From Eupeodes corollae (taxonomy: Eukaryota > Arthropoda > Insecta > Diptera > Syrphidae): a stretch of DNA of 64,000 nt. Both the position numbers and the translations under genes were made by a program. How positions within the stretch are numbered: the first letter of the stretch is position 1; every line of letters begins with the position of its first letter. Positions 46,901 through 57,849 of the stretch are shown here, piece by piece. The notes under the pieces were generated by a model, which searched no databases, was not told where the DNA came from, and saw only the letters and a program-made list of their open reading frames with translations. Where the stretch lies: assembly GCF_945859685.1 (NCBI RefSeq), contig NC_079147.1, positions 238,510,765 to 238,574,764 of the forward strand, read 5' to 3'.

Positions 46901-49900
46901 TTATTCAAAAACTTTTTATTTAAATTGATTCTATCTTTTAGTATAATCCATCCGGTGCTAATTCTGAATCTGATGGTGGGCGCAAACGTCAAGGAGCTCG
47001 TCAAAGTGGGCGGGGACGACCATCGGCAACAAGAAAGGGCTCAATAAGATGGTTAAATTCTGATGAAGAACAAGATTTAGATTTAACCGATGGTGATAGT
47101 GATGTAAGTTTATTAAAACAATTCCTTTTTATTGATACTAAATTGTTTGAATCGTTTTTAATTTGAACTTATAGGCGGCACCCAAAAAGAAGCGCCCTGC
47201 AGCAGGTACACCTAAAGCTGGACGAGGTAGACCACCAGCTAGAGGTGGAAAGCGTGGTTCCACAAAGAAGCGTAATGATTCCGAAAGTGAAGAAGAACCT
47301 TCAGATGAAGAATTATCGGATGCCATTAGTGATAAAAGTGAGGTAAGAGTAAATCCAAAAAATGAATAAAAGCATTAAAAAAGAAACAGCAATTAATTGA
47401 TTAAATATTGTCCTATGAATTTGTATTTTAGGATGATTCAAAGAAGAAGAAACCTGTCAAAAAACCATCAACGCCCGTATCAGCAGCGAAAAATAGCAAA
47501 ACAAATAATAAATCCAAGACACCCTCAAAACGTAATTAAATTAGTTTGATAAACAATTCGATTTAACGTCTAAACTTTTTATTTTTAGCTTCTTTGGCTG
47601 CAGCTAAGCCGAAAAAATCGAAGAAAAATTCATCGGGTGATGAAAAAGATGAATCCGAAGATGAACCGCTGACAAAGAAAGGAAAATCAGCTTTCCCAAC
47701 GGTAAGTACTTATGTTCTCTTCATCTGCAAAGTAGATGTGTTAATATTTAAATTAGAAATTGGAAGTCTTTAACATTGGTTCCGTAGTTTGAGGGGTCGA
47801 TAATCGGCTGATATTACAAAAAAAAGAGTATTTTCCAAACAAAACTGGTTTGCTATTTCCTTTAGAATTTGTTTGGTATGCAAAACTGTGGATGGTTTCA
47901 GATTAGAAAAGATTGAGTTTCCTTCAAGACACACAAAATTAACATTCTACAATCCTGAAACCAATGTGTGGTATAGGTTAGGTTAATGAATTTCCCTAAA
48001 AGTGAGTAATTAAAGCTAAGGTATTTATGGATTTCCTTATTAGAGGCTTTGATGATGCCTTATGAGCTGATTCCTTTAGCATCTTCGAGTTTGTCAAGGC
48101 CTTGGAAGGAGTGTCTGCCTAAAGAATTATTATGGCAAAGCGTTGTCTCCTTTTTCTTGCTCAGCACTGCATCCTCTGCACATATCATTGGTGGTAATCT
48201 TTTTCTGATGATACAACAGGTTGCGACCTGTTATTATGCTTGCAAATAGTCGTAAAGATTTGTTGCATTACCGAGTAGTATTTTGTTTTGTCGAACTTGC
48301 GCAATTTAATCTTGCTCGGCTATCAATGAATAAGGTGATATAGGCTTGTGATAGCCCCATCATTGAGACTTGTTTTGTAGCGTATGTAAAAAGAAACCTG
48401 CTTATACTCCAGCTGTCACTATATATACATATATGTGGTGTGGATATTGTCGACTTATTATTTGTGAAACGAAACGTTGTCCAACCATTCATTCCTATAA
48501 GGAAGGATACTATTGAAGTTTAGACATAGTATTATGTAGCCTGTAGTTACATGTTCTCTATGCACTTTATTAATCTTTAAATTATTTTAATATACATTTT
48601 ATCCACACGTCCTGACCAATGGTCTAAACCATCTCTCAAACGTTAGTATAGTTTCTTTCGCTGCGGTTACTTCAATTAAATGTTCTCTAAACTTCGACTT
48701 TTATTGTCTTCGCTAAGAAAAGCTGGCTGAAACACAAACACGCTTCGTCTCCATTACGATAGGCCTGCTTCGAGGTTGCTTTAGTGACATTTCTAAAATG
48801 AGAGACGTTGGAGTTCTTCAATCTATGAGGAATTTTTGGAAACTCATTCTCTGTTCTACAAAAATAAAAAGTTTTCAAGAAAAAAATGTATAATTATTCT
48901 ATGATATTTCAATAATTTACCTTTTAATTTTTTCTAATAAATAATAGTTATCCCTCCAAATGCAAATGTATTTTGTTTGTTGACTTCTTTATAGCTGTTT
49001 AGCTTTCAGATAAAGCAAATGTTCAGCAAATTTGAAACGTGAGGTCAAAGCTTCATTAAGAAAGCATGCATTGAATTCCTATGGCTGAACTCGTAAACGT
49101 CAGGCAAAGCCGAAGCTGAAGAGTGTTTGTGTTTCAGCCATATAGATATTGATTCTTAAAATTGAAAATGACACAAAATTTCAAACAGTTCTGGTTTAAA
49201 TTTGTCTTAATTTTAAACATTTTGAGCAACTCTTTTAACTAATGAAGGTTTTATCGTGACCTAGCGCATTTGTATGGTTTTATATGAGCTTATGTAGAGC
49301 ATTCTATTGCAGATCGAAAGGACTTTGGTTCAAATCCGGGTATCCCCTTAAAAATTTAATTTTTTTTTAAAGACCTTTTTTCCTTTTTTTTTAACTGACT
49401 TTAAGCCAATTCACTTTTTCAACGAAGATTATAGATGATTTCGTGAGCATAAAATGATTTTGCGCGACATGGTAGGCCAACACTATGTACCACATTCGTT
49501 TTTGTTGGGCGGTCGGCCCAATGGAAGTTTGTTGAAATAATATATGGCTCAAAGTCACCAAGGTTGCAAATTTCAAGATTCTATCTGTCTGGTTCTATGA
49601 CAAAAAAAAAATTGCAAGCTAAAATGATTACTTTTAGCTTATACTGTTTTAAATTTTGATATTGTTAAACTTTGACAGGGCAGCGCACAGAATTCTATAC
49701 TTTATTAGAAATATTTTTTAGTATTAAATATCTTATAGAAACCATCAATTCGGGAACGTTTTTCTAAGTTTGATAAAATCAACAAAAACAAAACTAAGCA
49801 CATAATTTAAGCTTTGATTTATAACATGGGTGTATTATGTATGTATATTAAATAAGCAATAATGAAAACAGTACATTCAAAATCTTCTACAAGGAAAATA

Positions 49901-52900
49901 CGTCAATTGATTATTATATATTGATTATCAATGACGATTTCAAATAAGAGCGTCCTTTGATTATACGGCGGCCATCTTAAATACATATTTGTGTTTCTTT
50001 GTTTCGAGTCGTAAAAAGAGTTTTATCAATAATTAAATGTAATAAATACGTTCACGGAATGACGGACTATTGTTGTACGCTTTACGAATAATGAATTGAG
50101 AGGTACTTAACATTTAGATATAATTTAATTGGTGAAAAATACTCTGACAGCCGGCTTTGTTATTGTTCTCTTCCTCGACTGACGTTTGACACCGAATGGC
50201 TGGATTTACTTAAAATTATTTTTGATCGATTATCGATATGTTCACTGAAATCACTTGTGCGGTATTGGACAAACTATTTTAGCATTTTTTGAGTTAAAAA
50301 TAAATAAAATTTTAGTATCCATTTCTAAAACTACTATTTGTATAAAAAATACGGTGTATTGAGTACTGACCTTACATTTTTCACTTATATTTTGGATTTG
50401 TTGTTGAAGATTGTAAATTAGGACGCGTTCCCGAAATGATTTTCTACACGTGTGTATTGATTTCATTTAAAATTCACCTTATTAATAAATTATATTGTTT
50501 GATGGACACAGAAAACAAGTTAGCTTTAGTATTTTATTCATTTTTTTTTTTTCAATTAAGTCAAGATTTAAGGCATTAAATTGCTAGTAAAGCCTATTCT
50601 GCAACTTGGTGATTTTGAGCCATATATCTATTGTATCAAGGGGTGGTTTAAAAGCTCAATATCTTAAAAACATATTTTTCTATAAATTTTAAAATTAAAA
50701 ACATCTAATGGATAAAGTATACTTTAAAAAAATTAAAGAAGTATTTTACTGACTTTAATGTTAGGCGATTGCTTTAGCGTTAAAGTGTACTTTATATCGT
50801 TTAAAATTATAAAAGAATCAACCCTTATTCTAAAATTCATTTTTAAAGAAGGTTGTAAATATTTAAAAATTTGCGACAGTACCTTTTAAAGCAGGTAATG
50901 TAAAATTCGTGATTGCAAATGATGGCCAATGTATGTACATTCAAACTTCTTGAAATGTATGTATAAGTGTGTATCTACACTTATATTTCAATTTCACTTC
51001 AATTAAAACTAAGAGACAGGTTTGTTTAAAAAAAAACATACAGTATGAACTCCTCAGCAACCACATTGTGGTTTTCTTCGGAAGTACCACATTTCTTAAA
51101 ACGGCTAAATGAGTAACATCATCCCATGCCTTTTTAAGCCAACTTCAAGCATCTAAAACATTAATTTTATCTGCTAACTCCGATACATTATTGGCTTCAT
51201 CTATGTTTAAAACGAATATCTTTGATGTTGCCTTGATCCAATGGCTGGAGATGAGAAGTTTTGTTTAGAGGGAAAATCTTCAGCTCGACATTTTTTAACC
51301 ACCTTCCACAAGGGAAGCCGCATTATCTGCAAAAAGAGGAAAACCTCGATTTTGCTTTTGAATTTTTTTTTGTCAAAACTCGTTACCGACTCCTGAAACA
51401 GAAAGTAGTTCATCCAAGCCTTTTTATTGCTTCTCTAGGTTATTTCAATTTTTAAAAGCTCTGGGCATAGCAGCTCGACCAGTTGGGCAAATAAAGTTAA
51501 ATTCTGTAAAATTGATCATAAAAAAATATTTTCCAATGACCAATACTGTACTGCTGCAAAGCAATGCTACTATCAATCTTGCCTTTAAAAGCTCGAAACC
51601 ACTGCATTCTTCATTTTTGAGTTGGAGTGACTTTGAAGGTGTTGCTTTAAAAAAAAATTGCGGTGTCATCCAAGTTAAAAATGCTTTTGGTTCATAACAA
51701 GTACAAATGGTTTTAAAGTTTTCTTAAAATCATCACAAGTAACAATGTCAATATCTGCGTCTTTTTCACTCAGGATTTTAAACAAAATGTTGTGTCGCTA
51801 AGCAAACCCACTTAAATGTCAAAGCATCGATTTCGACAAAAGATACACCTGAATTTATTCCTTTCCTTTTTTCAACCCAATACATTTTTCAGAAGATGAT
51901 TTTATAGACTCCTTCGAGTATAAAATTTTCTGGGGCGTGATTATGAGGTGCGGATTGTTTTCAATTCGACGTATTTTCTTATTAACGAATTCGCGGCGGA
52001 ACGAAAATAGTTCTTCCTATATTCCAGTGCTTTGACACTTTTGGTTTGACAGCTTTCCACAAATTTTGTTTTGTTTTGATTGAATTTGTTGCAATACTTT
52101 AATCTTCTGCATAAACTTGACGAGAGGCGAAAATTGATGTTGATTTGTTTGCTTGTTTTTATCGTTCCTTGAATGAATTTTAAAATTTTACTAGATTTTA
52201 CCCGCGACTTTGCATTAGATAGTTTCTTTTGGATAGTAGTTTAAAAAAACCTGAGCTGTACTTTTTTGTACGTATGTTTGAATTGTGCCGAGATTGGATG
52301 AGGCCATACTAAGTGTGATTGTTAGGTTAAGTGACGAATCGAGTAAATCATTAATTATTAAACGATCAAATTTACATGACAAATAAAATATTTGCAGGAT
52401 TTCTCATGCGTCAGACAACGGCGTGTGCCCGTTCGGGGAGATCCACTCAGTGATGTCCTCCCCTCTCTCCGCACTAACACTGCCACTACCTGCCTCGTCC
52501 ACCGTGTGCGACCCGCGCACTCGCCAAGCGCCTCAGCCGAAACAGAATTATCAGAAGTGCAAGACAGACCCTGTGAATTATTTGTTGTACCTACATGGCT
52601 CGTGTTTGGCGATGAAAGGTTGAGCATAGCAAAGTTTAGGTTTAAAATTATTATTTGTGGAACTTGGTGGGAGCCACAGTTTGCTTCTAACATTGGGGGC
52701 TTTAGGTACGTGGCGCTCGAAGCCCGCGTTAATATACGTGTATGATAAGTTTAACATCTTCAACAACTTATTTCATGGGTTGGGAATGCGTTGTTTTTGT
52801 TTGTAATACCAATTTTATTTATTTTATTTTTTTGGTAATTTAGGAGTAAAAGCGATCAGATTCCCCGGAAAGTAATTTTTCCCATGGGAATGCGTTGTTT

Positions 52901-54828
52901 TCCCGAGGCCCAAAGTAACTCATGTCCTTTCTTATGTCTCAAACTATCTCCTATTTAAATCTGTTCTGCAGTTTGGGCTACAAAGCGATTGGCCCACCTG
53001 AATTTTTCCATGGGAATGCGTCATACCGGGGTAAAAAGTAGCCTTCCTTTTTCAGGTATCAAAATATCTACATACCAAATTTCATACAAATTGGTTTAGT
53101 AGTTAAGGCGTGATTGAGTAACAGATATAATTCGCCTTCGAATTCGTTAATTGTTCGAATTCAAAACGTGTCCCGATTAGCAGGTTTTACTGTATTGCAA
53201 TTTTAAAAATAAGACAACCATTTTATATCAAGATATGGATATCTTGAGCAACAAGTCCTTAAAGTTTTGAAGCAGAATTATTTATGGTACGACTAAGTAT
53301 ATTGCCAAGTACATAACCTTGTTGACTTTGAACAGTGTAATTTTACGCAAACAAGTTATTATGATTGTTTCTATCGATAACATAATAACGGACTTTCTAT
53401 CAACACGACAAAATCCAAAATAATGGTATTTACCCGTACACAAAGCGCTTATAATGGAAGAATATGGAAATATAATGGTACGCAATTGGAGGTAGCAAAA
53501 GAGATCAAATATCTAGGCTTGAAATTAAATCCAACATTAAATTTCAAAATTCATATATCGGAGAAAGCCCAAAGCTCACAAAGTTTGTTAAATTTAACAT
53601 GGAAAAATATCTTTTCTAACAAACAAATTAATTTATCTACTCTCTTGTATGCTGCTCCTCAGGTTTGGGGATCAGTAGAATATGAAAATTTTTATAGTAA
53701 TTTTATAAAGAAACTTTTCAACCTACCTTTGAATACGCCTAGTTATGCCATATATTTAGAAACAGGACTTCCAAAACTTCTAACAAGCACCTTGATTAAA
53801 GTCTTTCGAAAAAAAAACTTCTTTTATATGAGTTGAGAAACAAGGGCTGGTGGTTTGTAAGATGGCAATGAGTGTGTAGTGAGATTGGATGATGATTTCA
53901 GCAATTTAAATCATGTGAAAGCATGATGTACAATATCATAGAGAAAAATGAGGACATAATGAGGCATTCACTGGTAGAAGAAGCTCAAGACTCATTTAGT
54001 AGAATAATCTACAGTCAGCTCAGCTATATTGTTGGCGCAAGAAATTATTTCAAGGACTCATTGAGTTATAAAGAGATATCCCTAATCTTTTAAGCAAGAT
54101 GTGAAGTTCTCAACTTAAATGGAAGTCCTTATAATGGTACTTTTAACGAATTCTGTACGCTGTGCAACTTAAAATCAACATTTCATTGGTATCTGTCCAA
54201 TATTCAAAACTCAAAGACGCTACTTTTTCGAGAAAAATACTCTTACCCTACTAGAGAGACTATAAACATCCATAACGAGCATGATTGGAAAACATTAAGT
54301 ACATTTTTAAAAGATATTTAAAAGTATAGATTGTTATTAATAACAGAATTCTATTAAATTCAAAAACTACACAAATTTAAATATTCTTAATTTGTTTGGC
54401 AACCTGGCTGACGGTATAGCCATAGCATCTAAATTCAAAAATTGTATTAAATTTTCGTAAATTAATGTAAATAAATGAATTATTTAGTTACTTACTTACT
54501 ACTTACTAATAACGGTTTTGAGAAACCTCATTTACAATTCTCTTTCAAGATAACTTTGTTTAAAACCAACCTTTCCCTTTTATTCTTCTTCTTAGGATGA
54601 TCAAATTAAAAATTATGTGAAAGAAATTCTAGACAAAGCCAATTTAGAGGAAATCACAATGAAAACGGTATGCAAGCAAGTGTATGCCAAATATCCAGAT
54701 TTCGATTTAACAGAAAAGAAAGATTTCATCAAGTCCACTGTCAAAGCGGTAGGTTTTATTTCGTAAACCATTTTACTTTAATTTTAACAAAATAATATTT
54801 TTTCTTCTTCCAGTTGATTGCGGCATAA
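37907..54828 (+). CDS. Dek: DEK chromatin-associated protein
   Basis: DEK binds structured DNA and histones and acts in chromatin architecture, splicing and replication stress. Twelve exons: 37907-37948, 38384-38579, 45698-46158, 46226-46400, 46476-46712, 46773-46876, 46942-47103, 47175-47342, 47432-47531, 47589-47701, 54596-54748, 54814-54828; all GT..AG, joined frame 641 aa. Residues 15-200 are acidic/lysine low complexity (DDDEDEEMKDEDDKKD); about 210-312 hold the DEK core with SAP motif (TLKSICDILSL, then GTKDEIAERTLKFLLEP); about 320-345 is a glutamate tract; 370-586 has AT-hook-like GRGRP and AGRGRPP segments; 587-641 is the DEK C-terminal domain (DQIKNYVKEILDKANLEEIT). It is longer than human DEK (375 aa) because of the acidic and basic linkers. 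Introns 2 (7.1 kb) and 10 (6.9 kb) are full of transposons. The assignment of exon 1 is the least certain. Confidence 0.92.
38010..38383 (+). promoter_or_regulatory. Possible alternative Dek promoter/5' UTR in intron 1
   Basis: Within intron 1 the segment 38060-38180 is richer in CG dinucleotides and contains GAGCGAGAGCGAAA, unlike the AT-rich surroundings. It lies directly ahead of exon 2. No in-frame ATG joins exon 2 convincingly, so this is only a candidate transcription start region. Confidence 0.25.
40481..41439 (+). mobile_element. Harbinger-like DNA element with its own Myb/SANT-type gene, inside copia
   Basis: The terminal inverted repeats are TTATTATGAAAAACGAAAC (40482-40500) and the inverted TTATTATGAATTACGAAAC (41438-41420). 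The ends are followed by further AACGA/TCGTT words. Length is about 960 bp. The only coding potential is a MADF/Myb-SANT-like protein. PIF/Harbinger elements encode such a DNA-binding partner beside the transposase, so this looks like a shortened copy that kept the Myb-like gene and lost the transposase. A clear 3-bp target duplication was not established. Confidence 0.65.
40778..41187 (+). CDS. Myb/SANT-like DNA-binding protein of the Harbinger-like element, partial
   Basis: Two exons: 40778-40961 and 41017-41187, joined by GTAGGT..TTAG. The product reads LDLLVAFMETNPNIAKNYLP, then KIIWKALTDKLNACGHPEKP, MDGWKSVWKDFGYNLKGKMR and a short tail (about 118 residues). The pattern (three helices with W in IIWKALTDKLN and WKSVWKDF) matches the Myb_DNA-bind_5/zeste-like family found in Harbinger second ORFs and host genes derived from them. 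A first exon with the start codon is not clear; a GTAAGT donor lies at 40717 but no good ATG precedes it in frame. No transposase is seen. Confidence 0.6.
41900..43550 (-). mobile_element. Degraded Tc1/mariner-superfamily transposon in Dek intron 2
   Basis: The minus strand begins near 43475 with MDGLTITQRMQIIETYY, then ATATHRALRGVYGLHNYPTT, HVAENTNVSISRCSREVGLS with YGTLWRILHLDLHLNPYKVG (second helix-turn-helix), LEPADRSQSRRFIEWALEQQ, later SDEAQ at about 42330 (first catalytic D) and RPHILRFFSRVYVKPK at about 42060 (PDLTPCDFFLWGYVK-like, third catalytic region). This is the same family as 7950-8840 and 17750-17984. Many frameshifts; terminal repeats not identified. Confidence 0.75.
43583..44569 (+). 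mobile_element. Mariner element with internal deletion
   Basis: Imperfect terminal inverted repeats are CGATGGTTGTTACTTATACT at the left and the inverted CGAGGGTTGCTACTTACTAC at the right. The coding strand starts PLTREHFRAIFSHNFRCGLS, has QDRHITYREIEASLGFSMTS (helix-turn-helix) and, after a jump, HDNSSPH (second catalytic D), PPYSPDLAPNDFF (third D, DD34D type) and NWYKRMQKCIALHGEYFEKQ. The middle, including the first catalytic D, is deleted; at about 990 bp it is shorter than the ~1.3 kb usual for mariner. Confidence 0.85.
44570..45697. other. Remainder of Dek intron 2
   Basis: A 97-codon minus frame at 44761-45054 (KMIWSEKNSFLLETIVIF) has transposase-like wording (IWSEKNSF resembles IWSDEKSF, the first catalytic D region of IS630-type enzymes, here with E). 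It may be another old transposon. The rest shows nothing recognisable. Confidence 0.35.
47960..48510 (-). mobile_element. RNase H-bearing LINE 3' fragment in Dek intron 10
   Basis: Minus strand shows YSDSWSISRF (RNase H SDS remains), DSRARLNCASSTKQN, then ICAEDAVLSKKKETTLCHNN and FQGLDKLEDAKGIS, with a GGTTAGGTTA end at 47975. Comparable in order with the LINE at 24725-25500. Degraded. Confidence 0.5.
48724..49140. mobile_element. MITE with 18-bp perfect terminal inverted repeats
   Basis: TGGCTGAAACACAAACAC at 48724-48741 recurs exactly inverted at 49123-49140 (GTGTTTGTGTTTCAGCCA). Length 417 bp, no coding capacity. A further inner similarity is seen (CGCTTCG beside the left repeat, CTTCAGCTTCG beside the right). 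No target duplication was recognised. Confidence 0.7.
49141..51040. other. Dek intron 10 sequence without recognised gene
   Basis: Contains a tRNA-like B box (GGTTCAAATCCGGGTATCCC, about 49328-49350), possibly an old SINE. Otherwise AT-rich with short frames only. Confidence 0.4.
51041..53192 (-). mobile_element. Pogo/Tigger-type transposon, split by an RTE-like insert
   Basis: Both ends are preceded by TA (51039-51040, 53193-53194). Left end CAGTATGAACTCCTCAGCAA; right end inverted CAGTAAAACCTGCTAATCGG; the 5'-CAGT start and weak similarity fit degraded pogo/Tigger repeats. On the minus strand the transposase reads NEECSGFELLKARLIVALLC, VIGKYF.. and PRAFKN (the K.RLT.LLC.N..G..KL...GK...PR.FKN block), then a mid part with QIMRLPLWKVVKKCRAEDFP (LL.DNC..H region), FPLNKTSHLQPLDQGNIKDI-like remains near 51200. 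The DDE_1/CENP-B-type transposase is broken by several frameshifts. Confidence 0.8.
52190..53130 (+). mobile_element. RTE/SINE-type insert inside the Tigger element
   Basis: Begins near TAGATTTTACCCGCGACTTT and ends near AAATTTCATACAAATTGGTT with TAGTAGTTAAGGCGTGATTG, hallmarks of RTE-like LINEs and their SINEs in insects (ACCCGCGGCTTCGC...ACCAAATTTCAT..AAATCGGTTCAGTAGTTT). TTTCCATGGGAATGCG occurs twice (about 52880 and 53005) and once more in part at 52780. A GC-rich core occupies 52395-52560. No RT domain seen, so it is either a short LINE remnant or a SINE. Confidence 0.65.
53395..54330 (+). mobile_element. LINE C-terminal half in Dek intron 10
   Basis: Plus strand: TKSKIMVFTRTQSAYNGRIW, EIKYLGLKLNPTLNFKIHIS (post-RT block), LSTLLYAAPQVWGSVEYENF, KKLFNLPLNTPSYAIYLETG and then, with breaks, FCTLCNLKSTFHWYLSN. 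This is the thumb and C-terminal region of a non-LTR reverse transcriptase ending in a cysteine motif. Upstream RT blocks are missing. Confidence 0.75.
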
Positions 54829-56429
54829 AATCAAACGTAATGTGTTTTTATTTAAAAAAAAACTTCCTTTTTCTATGTTTTATTATATATATATATAAAC
54901 AAATGTTTCTTTGAACTGTACACACACACACATTATTAACAAACAAAATTAAGCGACACCAACATTTATATTTAAAAAACAAAACAAAAAATCTCGTTTC
55001 GATAAAATATTCTAACTATTATTTTTCTCTGGCTAGTACAAACAAAAAGTAAACGTAACGGTTAAATATAATACAAAAATATATTTTTAATATTTCGACA
55101 CGCGCCAGAGATAAACAAAAACAAAACAAACAAAAAAAAAGAAGCGTATAAGAATAATTATTTTCTTTTTGTATGGTTTTAAAGAATTTATAAATTATTG
55201 ATAACAAAACAAAAAACATACAAACTTTGTTTAGTTAAAAAGAAGAATCACATTTAAATAGACAAAACAAAATTAAATCTAAAATAAACATTAGATATTT
55301 ATATATAACAAGAAACATTAATGATAATAGACTAGTTTTAATGTTAAAACAAGGAAAATGGTGTTTTAAAAAACAAAATTAAATTAATATCTTAAAATCA
55401 ATGTGTAATATATATATATATATACTATGCATACGATATGCCGATAACATGCAAAACAAAAAGAAAAGTAAAACACAAAAATACTATAAACTAGTAATTA
55501 ACTAGACCCACACAATAAACAAATAATAATCTTGCATTTTTCCCTCCCCTTTCTTTCTCGCTTCTCTCATTTATGTTTTTTGATTTTTAACATTTTCCTT
55601 GTTGTTTATTTTGGTAAAAGTATTTCTTTTTTCTATAGTTCATTTATGTTTAAAACGAAATATGATTGAATAAGAGAATAAAAACAAAAGAGAACGCTTC
55701 TTGGTGGTGCTCCCTCTCTTCAGTGTGTCAGCAGATAAGAAGTTTTTATTTTTTCTTTAATTTTATTAGTCTTACAACTTAGGTTTAAATTTATAATTAT
55801 TTTCTTAAAATATTCTTTTTCAATTGCAATAGATTATTGTATAAAGAAATAAAAATAATTCCCGAATGAGTGTATGCAGTTTATCAATAAAACAAAAAAC
55901 ATACACACATAAATATTTGTAAAAGAAAAATAATAAAAAATAAAATATTTTGAATGAGAATGGATCAATGTCCTATAAATACAAACTTTTTCTCGTTGAT
56001 GATTCTTTGTTTATTTTTAAAAGAAAGAAAATTTTCGATAAAAAAATGTCTTCGTATGGACTTAAAATTTATATATACTTTAAAAAAAAAAAAAAAAACA
56101 AAAATTATGCATAATTAAATGAAACAAAAAGAAGGTTTTTTTTTTCATTAATTTTAAATTAGTGATGTAAACATCGGATACAATTTGTTTTTAAGAAGTA
56201 ATCCCTTATGTTTCTCTGAAATAAAATGGATATTATAATATTTATTTATTTATATTGCTTGCAGTCATCAATAACGGTTTAGAAATAAACTTATTTGAAG
56301 CAGGGAAGAACTGAACAACCAGCACAATTTAATTAATATCGATCTCTTGAAGTGAGAGATCTAAAAGAAAGAAGCGTAAGTATTTTATAAAAGCGATTTT
56401 GAATTATTCAATGAATACCTTTCTAACCG
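54829..56429 (+). other. Dek 3' UTR and downstream AT-rich DNA
   Basis: Follows the Dek stop. Extremely A/T-rich, with many AATAAA-like words (for example 55676, 55846, 55927, 56220), a (TA)n run at about 55411-55427 and an A18 run near 56080. No open frame of note. The actual polyadenylation site cannot be picked from the sequence. Confidence 0.5.
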
Positions 56430-57720
56430 TTTGACACAATTTGTATCCCTAGTTAGATGTCTCCAGTTTCGCGCTCCAAGTTGGGTGATGTCACTTTGCA
56501 CTTTTGCACGCCACCTGCTCCGTGGTTTTCGCTGAAGGATTTCAGACCAATAAACTTAACATCTTTTGTGCTTAAAATCTTGGAGCACATTCTTGATTAC
56601 CATATTAGAGAAATCCTAGTTGGACGACCTCTCGAAAGCTCTCAGCGTGCTTATCTTAAGGGTAAATCTACGGAGAACAAACAATCCATTATAAAGAATT
56701 TACTCTTGTCACCTTCCTAGACATATAAGGTGCTTTAAACAACGTCCTTACAGAATCCATAGAAGAATCGCTCGTAAAGTTCGGGGTAGAAGACTTCATT
56801 CGAGAATGGATTTTTTCCATGTTCAGTGGTAGGAAGATTCGAGCCACTCTAGGCAATACAATCGCAACAAAACACGTGAGTAGGAGAACACCCCAGGTTG
56901 GTGTCCTTTCGCCTCTTCTATAGCTTCTGGTCATGGATACAATTCTCGTTAAATTAGAGAGATGTGGAGTGAAGGCGGTAGCCTACGCGGATGATTTGGT
57001 GCTATTGGTGTCAGGAAAGTACACCTCTGTGATTAGTGAAATCACGGAGTCAGCTTTAAGAAAGTTAGCAACTGGGCCACGAGTTGTGGACTAGGAGTTA
57101 ACCAAAGTAAAACTGAACTGTTGCTCTTTACCACCAAAACTAAAGTACCGCCCTTCACGCTACCTCGACTCAACGGTCAAATCCTATCATTGTCTTCCAG
57201 TGCAAAATATTTGGATGTTATACTCGACCCTAAACTAAACTGGAAACAAAATATTTAAGTACGGGTTTAGAAGGCCTGTGTTGCCTTCTACGCCTGCAGC
57301 AAAACTTTCGGCAAAAAGTGGGACTTCAGTCGAAGATGATTTTATGGACGTACACAGCCGTAGTACGCCCAATCTTAAAATATGGTTCGATTGTGTGGTG
57401 GCCTGCTCTTAGCAAAGCCTATAATATTAATAAGCTAAAGAAGGTTCAGAGAACAGCTTGAGTGGGCACCACAGGGGCCATGCTTACTTGCCAAACGGAC
57501 GCCTTAAACGTTATTTTGGATCTTCTACCAATCGACCTTTTTATTAAATACATAGTTTCCTGCAGCGCTATTAGGCTAAAGGAATCAAATAGCTGGTTGT
57601 CAAAACCTTATGGTCACAGCAACACTACGAAATTAATTCCCTCAGATATTATCTCGGTAGACACTGACTACTGCACTCCTACTTTGAACCTTAGTAAGAG
57701 TTTTTAGGTTATTTTACCAT
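56430..57720 (+). mobile_element. LINE reverse transcriptase remnant (LOA/R1-like)
   Basis: Plus strand: FSLKDFRPINLTSFVLKILE, SSQRAYLKGKSTE, then in other frames KAVAYADDLVLLVSGKYTS (catalytic YADD), SKTELLLFTTKT, AKYLDVILDPKLNWK and TAVVRPILKYGSIVWWPALS, TTGAMLTCQTDALNVILDLL. This sequence of blocks matches RNase H-bearing LINEs such as LOA. Numerous frameshifts and stops; no endonuclease part. Confidence 0.8.
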
Positions 57721-57849
57721 CGAGAGAAGATTGGGGAATGACATCGTGTCGATAGGTTTCGCCATTTCTACCTACCTACAGCTCGTCGTTCCATCTACTC
57801 GTACACTCCCCTTATACAGTGTTGTAAGTCTTTTTTTTATAATAAACGG

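Noticed and set aside
52358..52745. 117-codon (+) and 111-codon (-) frames
   Set aside because: Overlapping frames on both strands of the GC-rich RTE-like core; no domain in either.
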